In this document: one piece after another, positions 24,338 to 37,800 of the stretch
Numbering within the stretch: the stretch's first letter is position 1
Layout: each line of letters starts with the position of its first letter
Assembly (NCBI GenBank): GCA_013368325.1
Contig: JAACJK010000110.1
Location: 682,001 to 746,000 of the forward strand
DNA: 64,000 bases
Direction: 5' to 3'
Source: Ephemerocybe angulata
Lineage: Eukaryota > Basidiomycota > Agaricomycetes > Agaricales > Psathyrellaceae
Notes under the pieces: generated by a model
The model's database searches: none
What the model was told of the DNA's origin: nothing
Seen by the model: only the letters and a program-made list of their open reading frames with translations
Made by a program: the position numbers and the translations under genes

Positions 24338-27300
24338 TCAGCTTGGTGGTCACGATGGTGCTCCGACTAAGCAGCTTTGCGAGACGCTCGAACCAATGGA
24401 TGGCGTCATAAACGCCCACGTGACCGTATGACAAAATCCAAAAGCAGCAATCCTTCCGGAAGCGCCCTTTCAAGTTCGTCTCAACTCTCACTCGGCACTC
24501 TCGGAGTAACGACAGCATGTGCATCCTACACTGCCCATACGAACCCTCATCTTCTCTAGTGCTGAGTGCTGTGTAATTCTTACCGGGATCTCTAGCTGGA
24601 TACACAACATCCTAACTTCGCCGACGGACGACATTTGGCTTGGACTCGGGCAAAGCATTCTTGGAAAGCCCCCTTCTTGGAAAGCCCGCAGTGCTACTTG
24701 GCGATCCCGATTCAATATCTGGCTCACTGGTCTGTGTGTACCACTGGTCGGCGACAATTCGGGTTTGCGTTTCCGAACAGTCTCGTGTTCCCGGCGGTAC
24801 CCTGAGCACCGTGTTCTGCCTATCGTCCCCAGTGCCTGACCGGTGGAGGTAGGCTTTTTTGGTAGAAGGCGATAACGTCTTCTTGTGGTTCTCCTCCATT
24901 CTCTTTCAGGCCCAAACTCTATCCCACCTGCGACATTCTGCTTCGTAAAAACGTGCTTACCCAGCAACTTCGCATCTGATGGTCCTCCCTGTGCAGTGTG
25001 CTTGAATTTTGCATGCTCAGAACGAATTCATTTTCTTCGGGAATATACGAGCGCTCTATCCTTGCGAACCGCACCTCTTCAGGCTGTGGAGTTGGACAGA
25101 GGGACTTCCGATGGTCGGCCAAGGCTTTGTCATGCATCCTCAGTATTGCCCTGTTCTCTCCCTGCCGCATGGCGAAGATCCTAGGGTCTGTGGAGCAGAG
25201 CGCGTGGATTCCATTCCACCTGAACGCTGTCTTTCTTTGCCATTTGGGGGTGAAAGCCAACGAATGCGCACCCAGCCCTCCATTTGAACCAACTGGTCCT
25301 TTGCCACCCCAAGAAATATTCACCCTTCCTTCATGGCGCCACATTTATTATCTTGGGTCTGGACGACCGCCTCCCGAGATAATCTGATAAATTTCAAGAG
25401 AGCGCCCGGGCCCTACCAATCCGAATGGGCTGCACTCCTGATTTTGTCCTCGTTCCTTTCCTACGGTAAGGACGGCGTGCCAATCATATTTTAACAAAGC
25501 ACACAAGCACAGTCCTCGGCACGATGTCTTCGTAAAGATGTGATGATGTTAAGTGCGACCACTTTCTTTCTCGTTATTTGGCAGCGAAGGTTTCGTACAC
25601 GAGGCCTCGCACAGACAAAATCGGGACGAACAAACGTACCGAGCCGGCTATACAAGTCTCTTGAGCCGGCCCAGTATAGGGAGAGGCCCGATTCTGCGTT
25701 TCACCTGTCGTCGAGCGAAAGAATAGATCTTGTAGAGTGAATGAATCAATCTCTAGTTGACCGAAAGGAACCAATTAAGGAGGAGTCTGATGACGAGAGA
25801 AGCCATAGAGAAGCTCACCTAACTGTACAAGTTTAGTAAAGCATCGCCGCACGAGGCCGTATTTGCGTCCCAAGACAATGTTTAGGCGCTCCCTCATAGC
25901 CCACCAACACCTTCTAGGCCCAGGAAGCCATGAACCACCACAGATATTTGCCCAAAAGTACGACGAGTCGCGAACGGCCCTACGGAAGTCCCCCGGAATG
26001 CTATTTTTAGGGGCGTTAGAGCCGCGTAACCAGCGCCCGTGGGCGTCTATTACAATGGATCGATCATCAGTCTAGGGCATCCGCACGCGTCGCGTCATTA
26101 AATCCCATCCCGCTCTTTCACTTCGCAGCTCCCGTTTCCAGCAACTCGGTATCCAAGTTCCCGGCTTTCTATTAGGACCAGGGCGGGGTTTCGGGATGTC
26201 AAAAGGGACAGACGGGTGAGATCACAGGGTTCGAACGTTTGACGAACGTTTGATCAGGAACTCGAAATTGAGCTGAACCGCCCGCGGCGGGTCAGGCGAC
26301 TCTCGACAGGACAATGACAGATTCTGGTTGCAAGGTCGTGGCGTTTTGGGCCCAGGGAATAACGTCATCTTTCAATACTTTAACGCCACCCCCTCTTTAT
26401 CACTCGCCCCCAATGAAGCCCAGGGAATTAAACGGGAAGATTTATCGTCCATTTTGAGCCTCTTTTTTTCTCGAGTAATTCAAATCGGAGGCTGTTGTGC
26501 AGGGCTGAGAAGCGCTCGAGGCAACACGTCGCTGCTTGAGGATATGTTTTGACGGTGCCTATGGCCCCAGGCTATGAGCCGTCCTGCCCTTCACAGTTAC
26601 TACGGGTACTCCGACGTTGCTCCGACGCAATACAGTCGCCAAACCCCCTCGCTGCTCTCTCGCCTCATCCTTCCTTCCCGCACTTTTGAAGCTTCCTTAC
26701 TAGTGACAGACACATGTTTCTGCGGGCGGGGATACTCCTCCTCATGTACAGGACTACTTACTGGGGAGTGGTGCAGCTCGGGTGCAGCGCAGCCTTCACG
26801 AGCCATCACAGCCGCAAGCACAGGAGACAGCGCTCCACCGACTCTAAGCCCCGGCGTAAGGGGACACCCATCCCCAAGTGTGCTCGGATGCCCACTGGGT
26901 TCCGCAGCAATTGCGTGCGCCGGACCCGCCTTGGGCCCGCCATTGACTCGGATACTACTCGCACTCAGGCTACCATCAAGCGCTTGGGAGCGCTTTGTTC
27001 GTGTTCCACTCACTTGGCGCGCAATTCGGCGATTTTGGTCGAGCGTACACAGGATGAAGGGTCCTCCCTCCAGCCCGTAAGATAGGACGTAGTAGCACCT
27101 TCTTCCTGGCTGCTATCCCCAATGACATTTGCTTTCCCTTGCTCGTCGGAGCTCCAGATATGTCCAGCGTAACCCCTAAAGTCCAAGAAAACGTTTACCA
27201 TTGACGCAGCAGAAGGATCCTCGTCAATAGATGAGCAGCTGGTCGATACTAACACTCGCACATTCAAGAACGTATTACTATATGCTATCACCAAATTGCT

Positions 27301-29685
27301 TGTAGGTATAGCTAACTAGTTACACACCTACGGCTGTCGTGTGCAATGACACTGTGGTGTTCTCGCGGGCCCTCTTTGACCGACTAAATCCACCCTGGTC
27401 CATCTCAATACATTTCGCCAGGGGACCGGCGCCTAATCCAACTTCTCGCACCCTCGCTTACGTTGTCTCCGGCTACCATCCTTCCGTGCGCAAACTCGCG
27501 CTTATCTCTCCACTTGCCAGATAATTCTGCAAACTTCGGGTACATAAGTCGCACTTTTACAATATTTTGGCGAGGATTTCGTCCCACACAGCAATGCGAT
27601 TTATCAGCCTTATCTCTCTGACCATATTGGATAAGTTGGTCTTGGTGATGATCATGGTGCTGCTGTGTCGTCGAAACTTCCACCGAGGTCGTGGTGGGTT
27701 CGCGGGAAGCCTCAATGCACCCGTATCATCTGAAAGCTCGGTGTTAGTCCCATTTTAACATATCCTGTGTTCTATCTCTATTCAGTTCTATTTACTTTAA
27801 CCCTGGGCTCACTATGCTACACCTCGAAGAGGGAAGAGGTCCGGGGTCTATCTATCGACCGGCTGGCCCTTGTGAACCGCGACCCAGTTCGTTAGATCCC
27901 GATTCCGAGTCGTTTGTGAGCACGATCCAGCTCTGTTTTATTTTAGACGGGCGAGGTCAGAGTATTCTCATAACGCCATGTTCCATGACCAGGGGGTGAC
28001 GACTACGACTTGACTGCGATCTTCGCGTGCTTCCCAGCCCTTACTACCTCTGCTATCTTGAAGCAACTGTGTGTTCTGAATTCACAAAATTCTACTAGCT
28101 ACAAGATTAGTCCCCTAATTAGCACCCCAAATACAATGGCCGGCAGACACGCAGAAATACTTTTGCCTCGATAGAGAACGCCCCCTTCCCATTCTCCAGG
28201 GAATGAGCACGATGCATCACTTCCCATATACGCCTCCCTCTAATAATCCTAGTGGCAGTACCACTTCTATATCCATCCTAGTGCCATGGAACCTCGGTAG
28301 ATCCCCCCGCATGACGATTGGGTTTTACGGCAAGTTCCCTGGTTATAATTATCCACGAGCCTCGCCAAAACTGGTGCTCACCAACCGGTAACTTGAAGAG
28401 AAACCTCTCGCATCCCTGAGGCTTGAGCCCAATCGCCAAGCCCAGACGCATCGTGCGCACCTCTGATCCTCCCCTTCCGCATCCTGCAGGCCCACCGACT
28501 GATGTATGAAATGGATTTTCGACGCCACTGCGCCCCGATCGAACAGAAGATGCTTCGTAAAGGCGCCCGGCCTTTTCGAATACCTGATGCGTCAGTGACA
28601 AAGCAACTTAATCAGCGCGAAAGCCTGGGGCGAACAGGACAAGTCCTCGTCGTTCTCGTTCCTGGCCCTCGCCAAGAATGGCACCATCGAGGCTCATTAC
28701 TTACCAACCAATGCGCTATTCACTACCCTCCTCCTCCTTATTCATCGGGGAGGATGGTTAATGTGCAGAGTCGAGATCGTTTCAACCTTTTCGAGTGCCC
28801 ACATGGTCTCAGACTCCTGCCAAGTACTGGTAATTCGGTGGTCGAATCTCGCGCTGGGTCACAGAGCCTGCACCTTTCCACCGGCTCGGAACTCCAATCC
28901 CAGTCTTCTTTGTCCACAGTCGTTATCTAGGCAAAACTCGACACAGTGAGTCCCCATGTAAGTAAGCAAAAAGATAGTGACCGTACCGTCCCACCGATGT
29001 CTCCGGCCCTGTCGTAGCACATTTGCCATCTCGATCACATTAAAATCCCAGCAGAAGCCAGCACTCACAAGAAGCCACTCGATCGTCCATCTCGTCCCCT
29101 CTATACCCCTCGCACAGAACGTGAGTCCGCGGTCGAGTCGCATGGATGTCACAGCCAGCATGCATCGTAATCGCCGAATGAACACCTGAACACCGACCGG
29201 CATGGCCTACACCCACCTCGAGGCGTATAAAAATAGGCGCCTAAATATATGTTCAGAAATCACTGCAACATTGGTAAGTGACGTTTAAATACACGGTAAG
29301 CGCTAAAGATAGTCGTTACAAAAGAGAGGAGGGCTGGAAAAGGGGGGTAGAAAAAGAATAGTTCGGCAGGGAGGTAGCATTGCAGGCTAGCTTTCAAAGT
29401 AGGCAACCAAAACCAAGGGGATGGGTGGGTGGGTATCAAATTCGGAAACGGGGGTCATATCGCAGTCCGAACCAAAATGTTAAATGAGAAGATTGTCCAT
29501 ATCATTTAGAAAGGAAGAAATGGGAATACAAGAAAACACTATGGTATGATGCGATATGACTGTCTTTTGAGTCCATGATATGCCCGAGGCCAAAAAAGAA
29601 AACAACAAAAGCCCAAAAACAAAGGAAGAGGCTGCAACTTAGCTGCTAGCTTCGCCGCATGTCCCGCCACATAGGCGTCGCCATT
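24338..29685. other. Long gene-free stretch
   Basis: About 5.3 kb without a supportable gene. Several open frames of 100-170 codons exist on both strands (for example 26574-27080 plus and 28859-29203 minus) but overlap antisense frames of similar length and lack domains. No terminal repeats or transposase motifs seen. Confidence 0.4.
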
Positions 29686-30539
29686 TCAGAGCGCGAAGGC
29701 GACGGCACCAGCGACACCCGCGAGGACGGCACCGGCGTTCAACTTGAGCGAAGAAACGCCGTTGCCCAGGTTGGTGGCAGCAGGGTTAGGGCTAGTGACG
29801 GTGCTCTGGGAGGTCGTGGTGGTGGAGGTGGAGGGAGGGGTGGTGTTAGAACTAGAACTACGAAATTAGAAGCAAGGACAATGATAAGCCATCACGAATC
29901 ATCAATCAGAAAAGACAAGGAAACCTACGCGGTAGACCTGCTGGTGGTTCCAGTCCCAGTCGTGGAGGTGCTTCCAGTCGTAGAGGTTCCAGTTCTTGTC
30001 GTGGATGAAGAGGAGGAGGAGCCGGTGATGAAGGTCTCTCCAACGGAGAACTGGCCAGTCTTCGAGTAGACGTCACCGATGTTTCCGACATTCACTGCTT
30101 CGAGAGTATAACCGCCCCTATTCGCGCAATTCAGCAATTTAGCCTGCAAAGAAGGTCGGGGAAAGGGCGAAGACTAACCGAACAGGGACGACAGGGACGG
30201 TGAACGTGACAGAGCCTTGATTGGGGTCGATGTTGTTGACGAGAGCGAATTGGTCGTGGAATTCTTCGTTGGTGAGCTCTAGCGTGAATGTCTCGCTGCC
30301 CAATCAAAACGTGGATGAGCTTCACAGAAGGTCAAGTTCTTCAGGAACACGTACGGATCTCCAGGGGCGGTATCCCAGGTAACGGTGACGGACTGTGAAG
30401 TCCTCATGTTGTCAGGAATGTGCAGGGTAAGGGCCGAAACCAAGGGTGTAACGAGGGCAAGAAGGCTATAGTTTCGTGAATATCTCTAGAATCCTCGCAA
30501 AACGGTTCAGGTTGTCACTTACGCAAGTTTGCGGAACAT
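29686..30539 (-). CDS. Ser/Thr-rich GPI-anchored cell-wall protein, Kre9/Knh1-like N-terminus
   Basis: Five exons (30539-30523, 30465-30355, 30295-30179, 30117-29929, 29857-29686) close in frame to 201 residues. Residues 1-17 (MFRKLALLALVTPLVSA) are a signal peptide. The next 90 or so (LTLHIPDNMRTSQSVTVTWD, ... GGYTLEAVNVGNIGDVYSKT) form the beta-sandwich of the Kre9/Knh1-like N-terminal family, seen in many small fungal wall proteins. A Ser/Thr/Gly stretch likely to be O-glycosylated follows. The C-terminus (LKLNAGAVLAGVAGAVAFAL) is a classic GPI signal with a small-residue site and hydrophobic tail. Kre9 homologs act in beta-1,6-glucan assembly; whether this one does is unknown. The last intron's donor (GTAGGT) is chosen for frame. 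Confidence 0.88.
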
Positions 30540-30609
30540 CTTTAACAGAATTTCGCGGGGGAGAGCGTAGACAAGGACTGGGAAAGGCGAGAGATGAAAG
30601 AACACGGCT

Positions 30610-30616
30610 GACGTCG
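30610..30616. promoter_or_regulatory. CRE-like site
   Basis: TGACGTC about 75 bases upstream of the GPI-protein ATG and overlapping its core promoter. It resembles a bZIP/ATF half-palindrome; function is inferred from sequence only. Confidence 0.3.
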
Positions 30617-30628
30617 CCAACCAGCGAA

Positions 30629-30635
30629 ATTTATA
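30629..30635 (-). promoter_or_regulatory. TATA box of GPI-anchored protein gene
   Basis: TATAAAT on the minus strand, 90 bases upstream of the start codon. Position and sequence fit a TATA box of a regulated, strongly expressed gene. Confidence 0.5.
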
Positions 30636-30862
30636 CATCCGGTAATATACAAACATTCATAAATAAACCGGATCAAAAAAGTATTGGCCCAGCCTGCATC
30701 CTATTCCCGTGTTTCCAGTCTGCGCCTTCCAGGATCTTCGAGAATGCCCCCTGTAGTATTTTGGGGTGTAAATGTGCTGAGTAGGGGTAGGGGGTCAGTA
30801 GATAAGGGGGTTCATGGGGCTTCGAGCCCGGACCGAACGGCGTCGCAGTCGGCGCTGGACCA

Positions 30863-31805
30863 TTAATAAATCTGAGGAGAACACACGCCGCATCATCAGT
30901 CAAGAAGACAGGAAACTGGAGGAGAAGAGCTCTTACTTCATCGAACGGTCTCGTGTCGTTGAAACAGCTATCCCAGACCTCGTTGACCGCACGTTCTGCA
31001 GCCTCAACGTTGGGACACGCTGGATTGGCCGCGACGGATTCGATGGACCGGCGTTTCACGCATGCCTGGTGGAATGCATATGAGCTCGAGACCATTAAAA
31101 AACGAGGTGTAATCTCACTTGATGCTGCTTCGAGAAGGTGACGAACCCACGACGAAGCTCACGGGTGTACCTGCAATCCCCACTTAGGTTGTTGGCTCGA
31201 ATCTATATCCACACATGGCTATATGAGCTCCCACACCCAGAATGTATGAAGAATATACTGACCTCACTGCAGGCATGGTGTCGAAGGTTATTCCAGTCGA
31301 CCTTGAACCGGCATTGATCATACATATGCATGAGCTCATGCACCATCGTGTTCTCCATATGCTTGGAGCTGAAGAAGTTCCCGGCACAGAGAACCACGGC
31401 TCCGCGTTTATTCTCAAACCCTCCTGCACGGGTCCGGTCACAAGGTGTGCATAGAATATTCTCCGCTGGCACATCGCATCCCACAAGCTTCAGGTGCTTG
31501 AGCATGAAGACGACCACAGGACCTGCGCGAAGACAAATACATGGTAAGGAAGTGTTATCGTACGAAATGTGGAACGCACTGTAATTCATGAGGTATTCTT
31601 TATCCCTGTTACACCACCGTGTCTGGTGTTCCCGCAGGTCCGCCATCCTCTCCTCCTCCGTCACTCCGAGTCCGGTTACAAGCATGGCCTTTCTTCTCCA
31701 TTTTTCGAAGGCGCTCGTGGGCGCTTCAGGGCTTGACGACGATGAGGGGGAAGATGGGCCAGGGCCAGCAGACGCTGAGGTCGAGTTCGAAGGTGAGTCT
31801 GCCAT
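30863..31805 (-). CDS. ATP23: Mitochondrial inner membrane protease ATP23
   Basis: Five exons (31805-31580, 31522-31263, 31202-31119, 31065-30937, 30871-30863) close in frame to 235 residues. ATP23 is a zinc metalloprotease of the intermembrane space that processes the Atp6 precursor and helps assemble the F0 part of ATP synthase. The HExxH motif is present as [13 protein letters not shown]. Family-specific cysteines occur in [33 protein letters not shown] and [16 protein letters not shown]. The protein ends with [13 protein letters not shown], the conserved ATP23 terminus. The final exon is 9 bases (Ile-Tyr-stop). The N-terminal 30 residues are a Ser/Pro-rich linker. Confidence 0.95.
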
Positions 31806-34800
31806 TTCTCGGCGGTTACTTCATGAGCGGCAATTTGACTTTTTAGCCCGAGTTTCTCACGGTTTTCCCATCAATCCCACGTGGGACAACCAGATGGGTC
31901 CGATTTCCGTCCAAATTTCTCCTGGCGCTCCTTGAACCAGAACGACCACATCGCCAACCCAGATATGCTTATTCTGAAGCTTCAATTCCACTGGCCCCCA
32001 ATATCAAATTTTTGAGGTTTGTTATAGAGACTGTGGCCTAAACCCGGTATAGGGTTTTTGAACGCGAAGTTCGGCGTGGAATCTGGATACAACCGACCCG
32101 TTCTATTGTCCTTGTTCAGAAACGCATCTGACAAGCCGAACCAGTACGCCTTCATCTCCTCATCTGATATCTAGATCCAACGCTAATCAGGTCCTCACTA
32201 TCGATGGAACTTGGCAGGTCACGGTTTTAATTATGATCTACTTATCCTCATCTGCGCATGCGTCCTGATCAGTATCCACCACGCTGACCATCGCCTTTCA
32301 CTTACGGTGACAGCGCCTAAGCAATCCTCTCGAATATTAGGCCAGCGCAACGTATCGATTACACTCTTGACTTCAATTTGCGCTCTGGTGCCCACAGCGA
32401 TGACGATAGCCATCATCACCCTCGTTCCATATCTACTGACAAACCGTGTGTTTCTAGGATGGTTTGTACGTTGGGTCACGGCAAGAATCCTTATAGCACA
32501 TCTTCGTGGCTATGATCTTCACAAGGCTTCCACTTACATCTGTTTGTCACGTCTACTGACGAAATTTTCAGCGAGTCGTTTCAGGGAATCCGCATTGAGC
32601 TAGGCTATACTCTCATTGCTCCTCACCACTCCATCTACAGCCTACAGGTAGACACAATGCCGTACCTTGCATCAAGCAAATTTTCTGCGCAGCTCTAGCC
32701 TTTAAGACACCGGCTTCATCTCCTCGTCCTCCTCGATTTACCCCGATCCACTTGATGCAGCGTGGCACTCTCCCGCGATGTGGCTCTCACTCGCTCTGGA
32801 TGTACTTATCAGGCAACATACATCGTACCTATCACGGATATACGGGTGCTCAGGCACTCCTCTCGCCTTCTTCAGATCTACTTCCGCCTCGCTTCTCAGT
32901 GGCCCAGATCGCTCACTCGTTCTCTCACGTATACCCCTCTACTTAACGCGATAAGGCTTCTGCATCAGCGCGCAGGACGTCTCGTGTATGGACGCCAGAT
33001 CACTGGACTCTCTGGGTGCGATCCTGGCTGGCACTCCACTCCAATCGGCGTTCCCATCGTACTTCAAATATGCAACTAACTACTACCCGTCGCGACTTCA
33101 TCGACCTGTCGAACAAAACTCTATACATCGTTCACGAAAGCATTCCAATATGTGGGAGGATCCCAGGCTTTCGTCTTCCTTCAGAACGCCGTTTCCCATG
33201 CCCAATCCCAAGTTACGCCTCAAGATTAGTCGTCGGTCGGACCTCTCTCCGTTCTCGTTATTTGCACCCGTCATGTCCAACGTAACGCTTATAGCTTCAA
33301 GTCAACTAAACTTTGAAGCTTCGAGATAGCGCATTGACAAAAATCCCTTCTTCCGTCCCAGGCCTCGTCTTCACGGAGCCAAGCCTCTGAGCCCCCTTGC
33401 CTAGAAAAGGCGATGATATTCTTGCCAGTCCTCGTTTCTGCTCCACGCCGCGGACGTCATCTACCTGGCTATGCACCCTTCTCTTCCTTGCCCGATTCAA
33501 TCCATGAGAAGGAACTTAGCATTATCGGACGGATGCTCCGTCTATTCCTGGCTTCTGGGCTCGTTATCGATTGCAGGATGTAGTCCCACTCCCCCGCCTT
33601 GATGTTCCCGGATCATGGCTACGCTCACCCGATTGAACTCTCCCCAAGTCGAAACCCCACAACGAGAACACCATCTTCGAGCCTTGACCATCTCCTTCAA
33701 TCCACCCAGGGACCAACAAATGTGATCATCCCCTCCTTCAGCGCGGTGACCCCTGCCCGCGTCGACGACCCTGATATCAGGGCAGCACTGGAAAAGCTCC
33801 TGCAACCAGGCGCGATATGTCGGGCTCTGGAATACCTCGGCGATTAACTCACCGCCGGGTACTTTGAATGCACTCGCATCCGCACATGGTGCACAGTCGG
33901 TATTAAAGGTCGTGCGCCGAATCGCAAGCGCCAAGCACTGTTCACCGCGACCTCAATCCCTCGAGTGTCGGGGCTACCTTATGGAGTTGCCCCAATGCTC
34001 AGGATTCTGCGTTCTTCTACCAATCGGAGTGCTTATTGAGTATGATTGATTTAGCCACTCAAGCCCCACTTCCGTTCGTTGGGCGCCTGTGGCTCGGCGC
34101 GGTGTATCGCCATCCCTATGTAGTCCGACCCACCAGTCTCTCCGGGCGCCTCTTCGCAAACCGCCGAAGACCGACTGCGTATCAAACCCATTCTTGATAA
34201 ACCACTGGGTAGCTGAAACCGAACTCGCATCAGGGCGCGAGCTGCCTGAGGCAGCGCAGCTGACCTCTCACTTGGTGAGAAAATCTTCGACACGATCTGC
34301 CCCACGTTCTCCCAACATGGTAAAAGTGCAATTACCCTGGTCCCACTAGCGCTGAAGCACATACGTTCCGCCTCTTGATGAGCTACATAGATGCTAGCAT
34401 GTCAGTCGACGGTGGTGGTTCGCCGCTGTGGGATTGGCGGGTGACCTGCCCACACAACATGTCATTCTGTTGCGAGGGTAGGCAAGCCAATCTGGCTTAT
34501 GTTTTAATCTACTCAAAAAGGAGACTTGCCTTGCCCATAGCCTTGCCCGTTACTGTCAGTCCGATTTCGATGGGAGTGTCCCAAACGAACTGCATCGGAC
34601 ATCCCCATTGTTAAGCTAACGTCAACATCGGTTTGTCTATTAGAGATTAGAGTTACCTCCCCCACTATCCGGGGCACAGTTCGACGGGGCTTCCCCAGCA
34701 ATTGTGATTAAATGGATGCGTTGCTATCCGAGTCTACATACACTGGGGTCCCGGCGATTCATAAGTGAGCTTCAAAACTTCTGATGGACTCGTTTCTCTC

Positions 34801-37800
34801 TGGTGGGGTCTTGATTGAAGACCGAGGACATGGGTGGGGAAGATTGACGAGGTGAAGTCCTTTGATCTTTAGCCTACCATAGCTGTGCTGATGTTTCATT
34901 TTAGACATAGCTTTGCACCCTAGGAATTGGTGCGTGCCAGTCAAGTTGCGCAGTGCCCTCTGACCAGCCCAAAGCATTGTTTTGATCGTTTGAGCACTAG
35001 CTCTGAGAATTCTCTTCATTCAGAGTACCCAATTCAATTGACGTTGCGTCGAGGCAGACATAAGTAGAAGGTCCTGAAAGCTCGTTCCAGCCTGTTCCAG
35101 CCTCGCCCTCTGTACGCCACCGGCGTCAGACCCTCGTTTGCCCTTGGAAGTCGGTACCTCCCTCAGGATATACCCCGGGCGGCGCGGCGGGTCTTCTACC
35201 TTAGCTTCACAGCTATGCAACTGTCAAACCTGTCATACACTTTCCATATTCGACCTCGTATGACGCCACAATCCCAAGCGACATCCTCTCCGTTCCATCG
35301 GCGACGAATGCTCTTTCCGAAACATAACTGCCAACCGCAGATTAATACCCACGGAGCTGCAGACTCAGCGACGACTCGGACTGTTGAGCGCTGAGTCCTA
35401 ATTCTCGGCGGCCAACCTGCGGGACGCGATCGTCTGAGAAAAAGAAGAGCTTTCGATTTGTATGACTAGGTAAGAGCTCGGCGCAACGTGAACGTACCCG
35501 CTGAGAGCTTGAGGACATGCTGAGAACGCACTATACGTCCCTCTGGGGTCTAATGCTACGGTTGGGATTTGTAGCGCCACCAAGAATTCGAAGACGCTGC
35601 TCAAACAAATTATCTATTTCTTTGAGTATTACGAAGCATGTGGAGTGTACTCGGGGCGCCGCTGGGAAAATCCCAGACGGTGTTCTATTCAATGATTTCG
35701 ACCAGTTCGTTTACGAGGTCGCCGGGTGCTTCTTCCAGCCGCCGTGAGTAAGTAGATCGCAAGGTTTTGGGTTACTGGCAGGCGAGCGGTTCAAGCGGGC
35801 GTCTGATATCAGATATCCACTACCTCGACAATGTCACTGTCACTTTCCGACCTCCGAGTCGAAGGAGTTCGTAAGAAGGACATCGTGTGGTTCCTGTGGA
35901 GAGCTGGGAGGTACTTACCTTACCTCGGTCGCTTCTCCCGATGAAGAGGGTCATGAGGATATACGACACCTTCCTCTCAGAAATCGCTGTGTCAAAAGAA
36001 TGACGAGATTTGCGATGTAGGTTTCCTAGATATCGTCGCCCACTAAGTACTAAGTACTCAGAATGTAATACCTACTTACGTAGTGGTGCACGAGGACACA
36101 GTATCGGTTATATATTTCAGTACGTACTCACTGCGACTTCGGATCGAAGCCAGGAAGCTCGCGTCTATCACTGAACGGGGTACAGAAGCTCTTGAATGAG
36201 CTCTTCACGAAAACGCTTGCATTGGATTTGACTTCTCGGAAGAATGCAGTGGCAAAAGCATCCAGAAAGGCATGTGGGCTTCTATGGTATCCTCGTGTGT
36301 TAACCATAAATAAGATTTACATAGCTAAACAAGTTTCTTCTATGCCTTTTTCCGATCCTGAATAGAGTTAAACACCTCATACTCGCTGAACGCATCAGTC
36401 TCCGCCGACCATTGTTTCTTGACAGGCCTCGACTCCAAGTATGACCAAACTTGGCAATAGACAGCAAATGCCCTGAGCCTCGAGGCGAGGTCTAGGTACG
36501 CATTGGCTGGGAGCACATGAGCGCATCGGCCATCGAACTGTCGGCCCCAACAGCTAGATAGGGCATCTCAAAACCTTCACGGCTGATAACGCGCCCTTCA
36601 GCCTCCTTCAACAATAATTTGACAGGCGGTAGCAGAGTCCGTGTAATATCCCCAAGCTATCTTTACCAGAGGGAGCGGAGACGGACCCATATCAGGATTA
36701 TGCGTCATTCCGGTAGAAATTAGGATTCCATCTGATCACGCTCTGAAGCTGGGGTAAGGACTTATCAGCGAAAAGGTCTCAATCACAAGGAACGAACGAA
36801 GTAGGAATAATAAAAACAATCCGACTTCTCTGGACTCCCGTGCAGGTTATCACCCACACTTCCTCTCCACTGCGGGCGTCTGATGGAACAATCACGTCAA
36901 GAACAAGAACGAGAGAGACGCGGGCGGGCGTCGGACGATGTGCTGAGAAGCAGTGAGGTGATTGGGCAAATGCCTACCAGTCTAATCAACGTATGTACAA
37001 CGAATGAATGGGCGAATCGCTGTACATGTGCTGGCTCACCTATAAGCGAGCACGAATCTGCATCCGCGTCCGTCCCTCGATGTCACGGTGAAAGAAAGTG
37101 TAACTGTGATTTCTCGCACACACCGATGGTAGCTTCTCCGCCTAGCACATCGTGGCTTGGCCACCGTTCGGCTCAATGATTTTTTCAGGATTTCTGGGTG
37201 ATTTTGAAAGGTTAAAGAACCTTAAGAAACACGTTGTCCAGCGTGAATCGTGATAACCAGGTGAAGGGTGTCAGTGATGGCGCGCGTGGTCTAGACTCGG
37301 CATCAAGCCGCGCCGGGAGCGCTCGGCCGGCACAGTTAGCGCCCATGGCTAGCCCAGCGTCCAATGGAAGAGTTCGAGAATACGAAGTCGAGCGGGAAGT
37401 GTGCGGCGGACTTCGAGATATGATCGTATGCATGTAGTCTCTAGGCTGTCGTTCAGCTATCCAGATAACGACTGCGAAAGATGGCGCGGGCCCTGGGGGG
37501 CACTAACTTGAAGGCAAACATGCTCTGTATCCGCCATACGCGTTGATGAGATCACCCAACGTATATATGTACCAGACTTCGATTATCGCGGAACGCATTC
37601 CTATGCTCATAAATCAAGTCCAATTCAAATGGGCTCAGATATGTATACATCTCAACCGACTGCTGCGTTCCTGGTCTGTCAAATGGCCAGGCAGCGAAGC
37701 TGATGGTAGATAGAAGCAATGCGCAAGTGAGATTCAGATAATTATCATATCTCCCGGTGACCCCAGGGCCGTTGCTCTGGTAGTATGCGGTAAGTAACAG

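Noticed and set aside
26574..27080. 168-codon plus-strand frame, with a 137-codon antisense frame
   Set aside because: Both strands are open with biased composition; neither shows a domain, so this looks like GC-skewed non-coding DNA.
33542..33934. 130-codon minus-strand frame with a protein-like middle
   Set aside because: No family recognised, equally good frame on the opposite strand, and no splice partners found; not strong enough to list as a gene.
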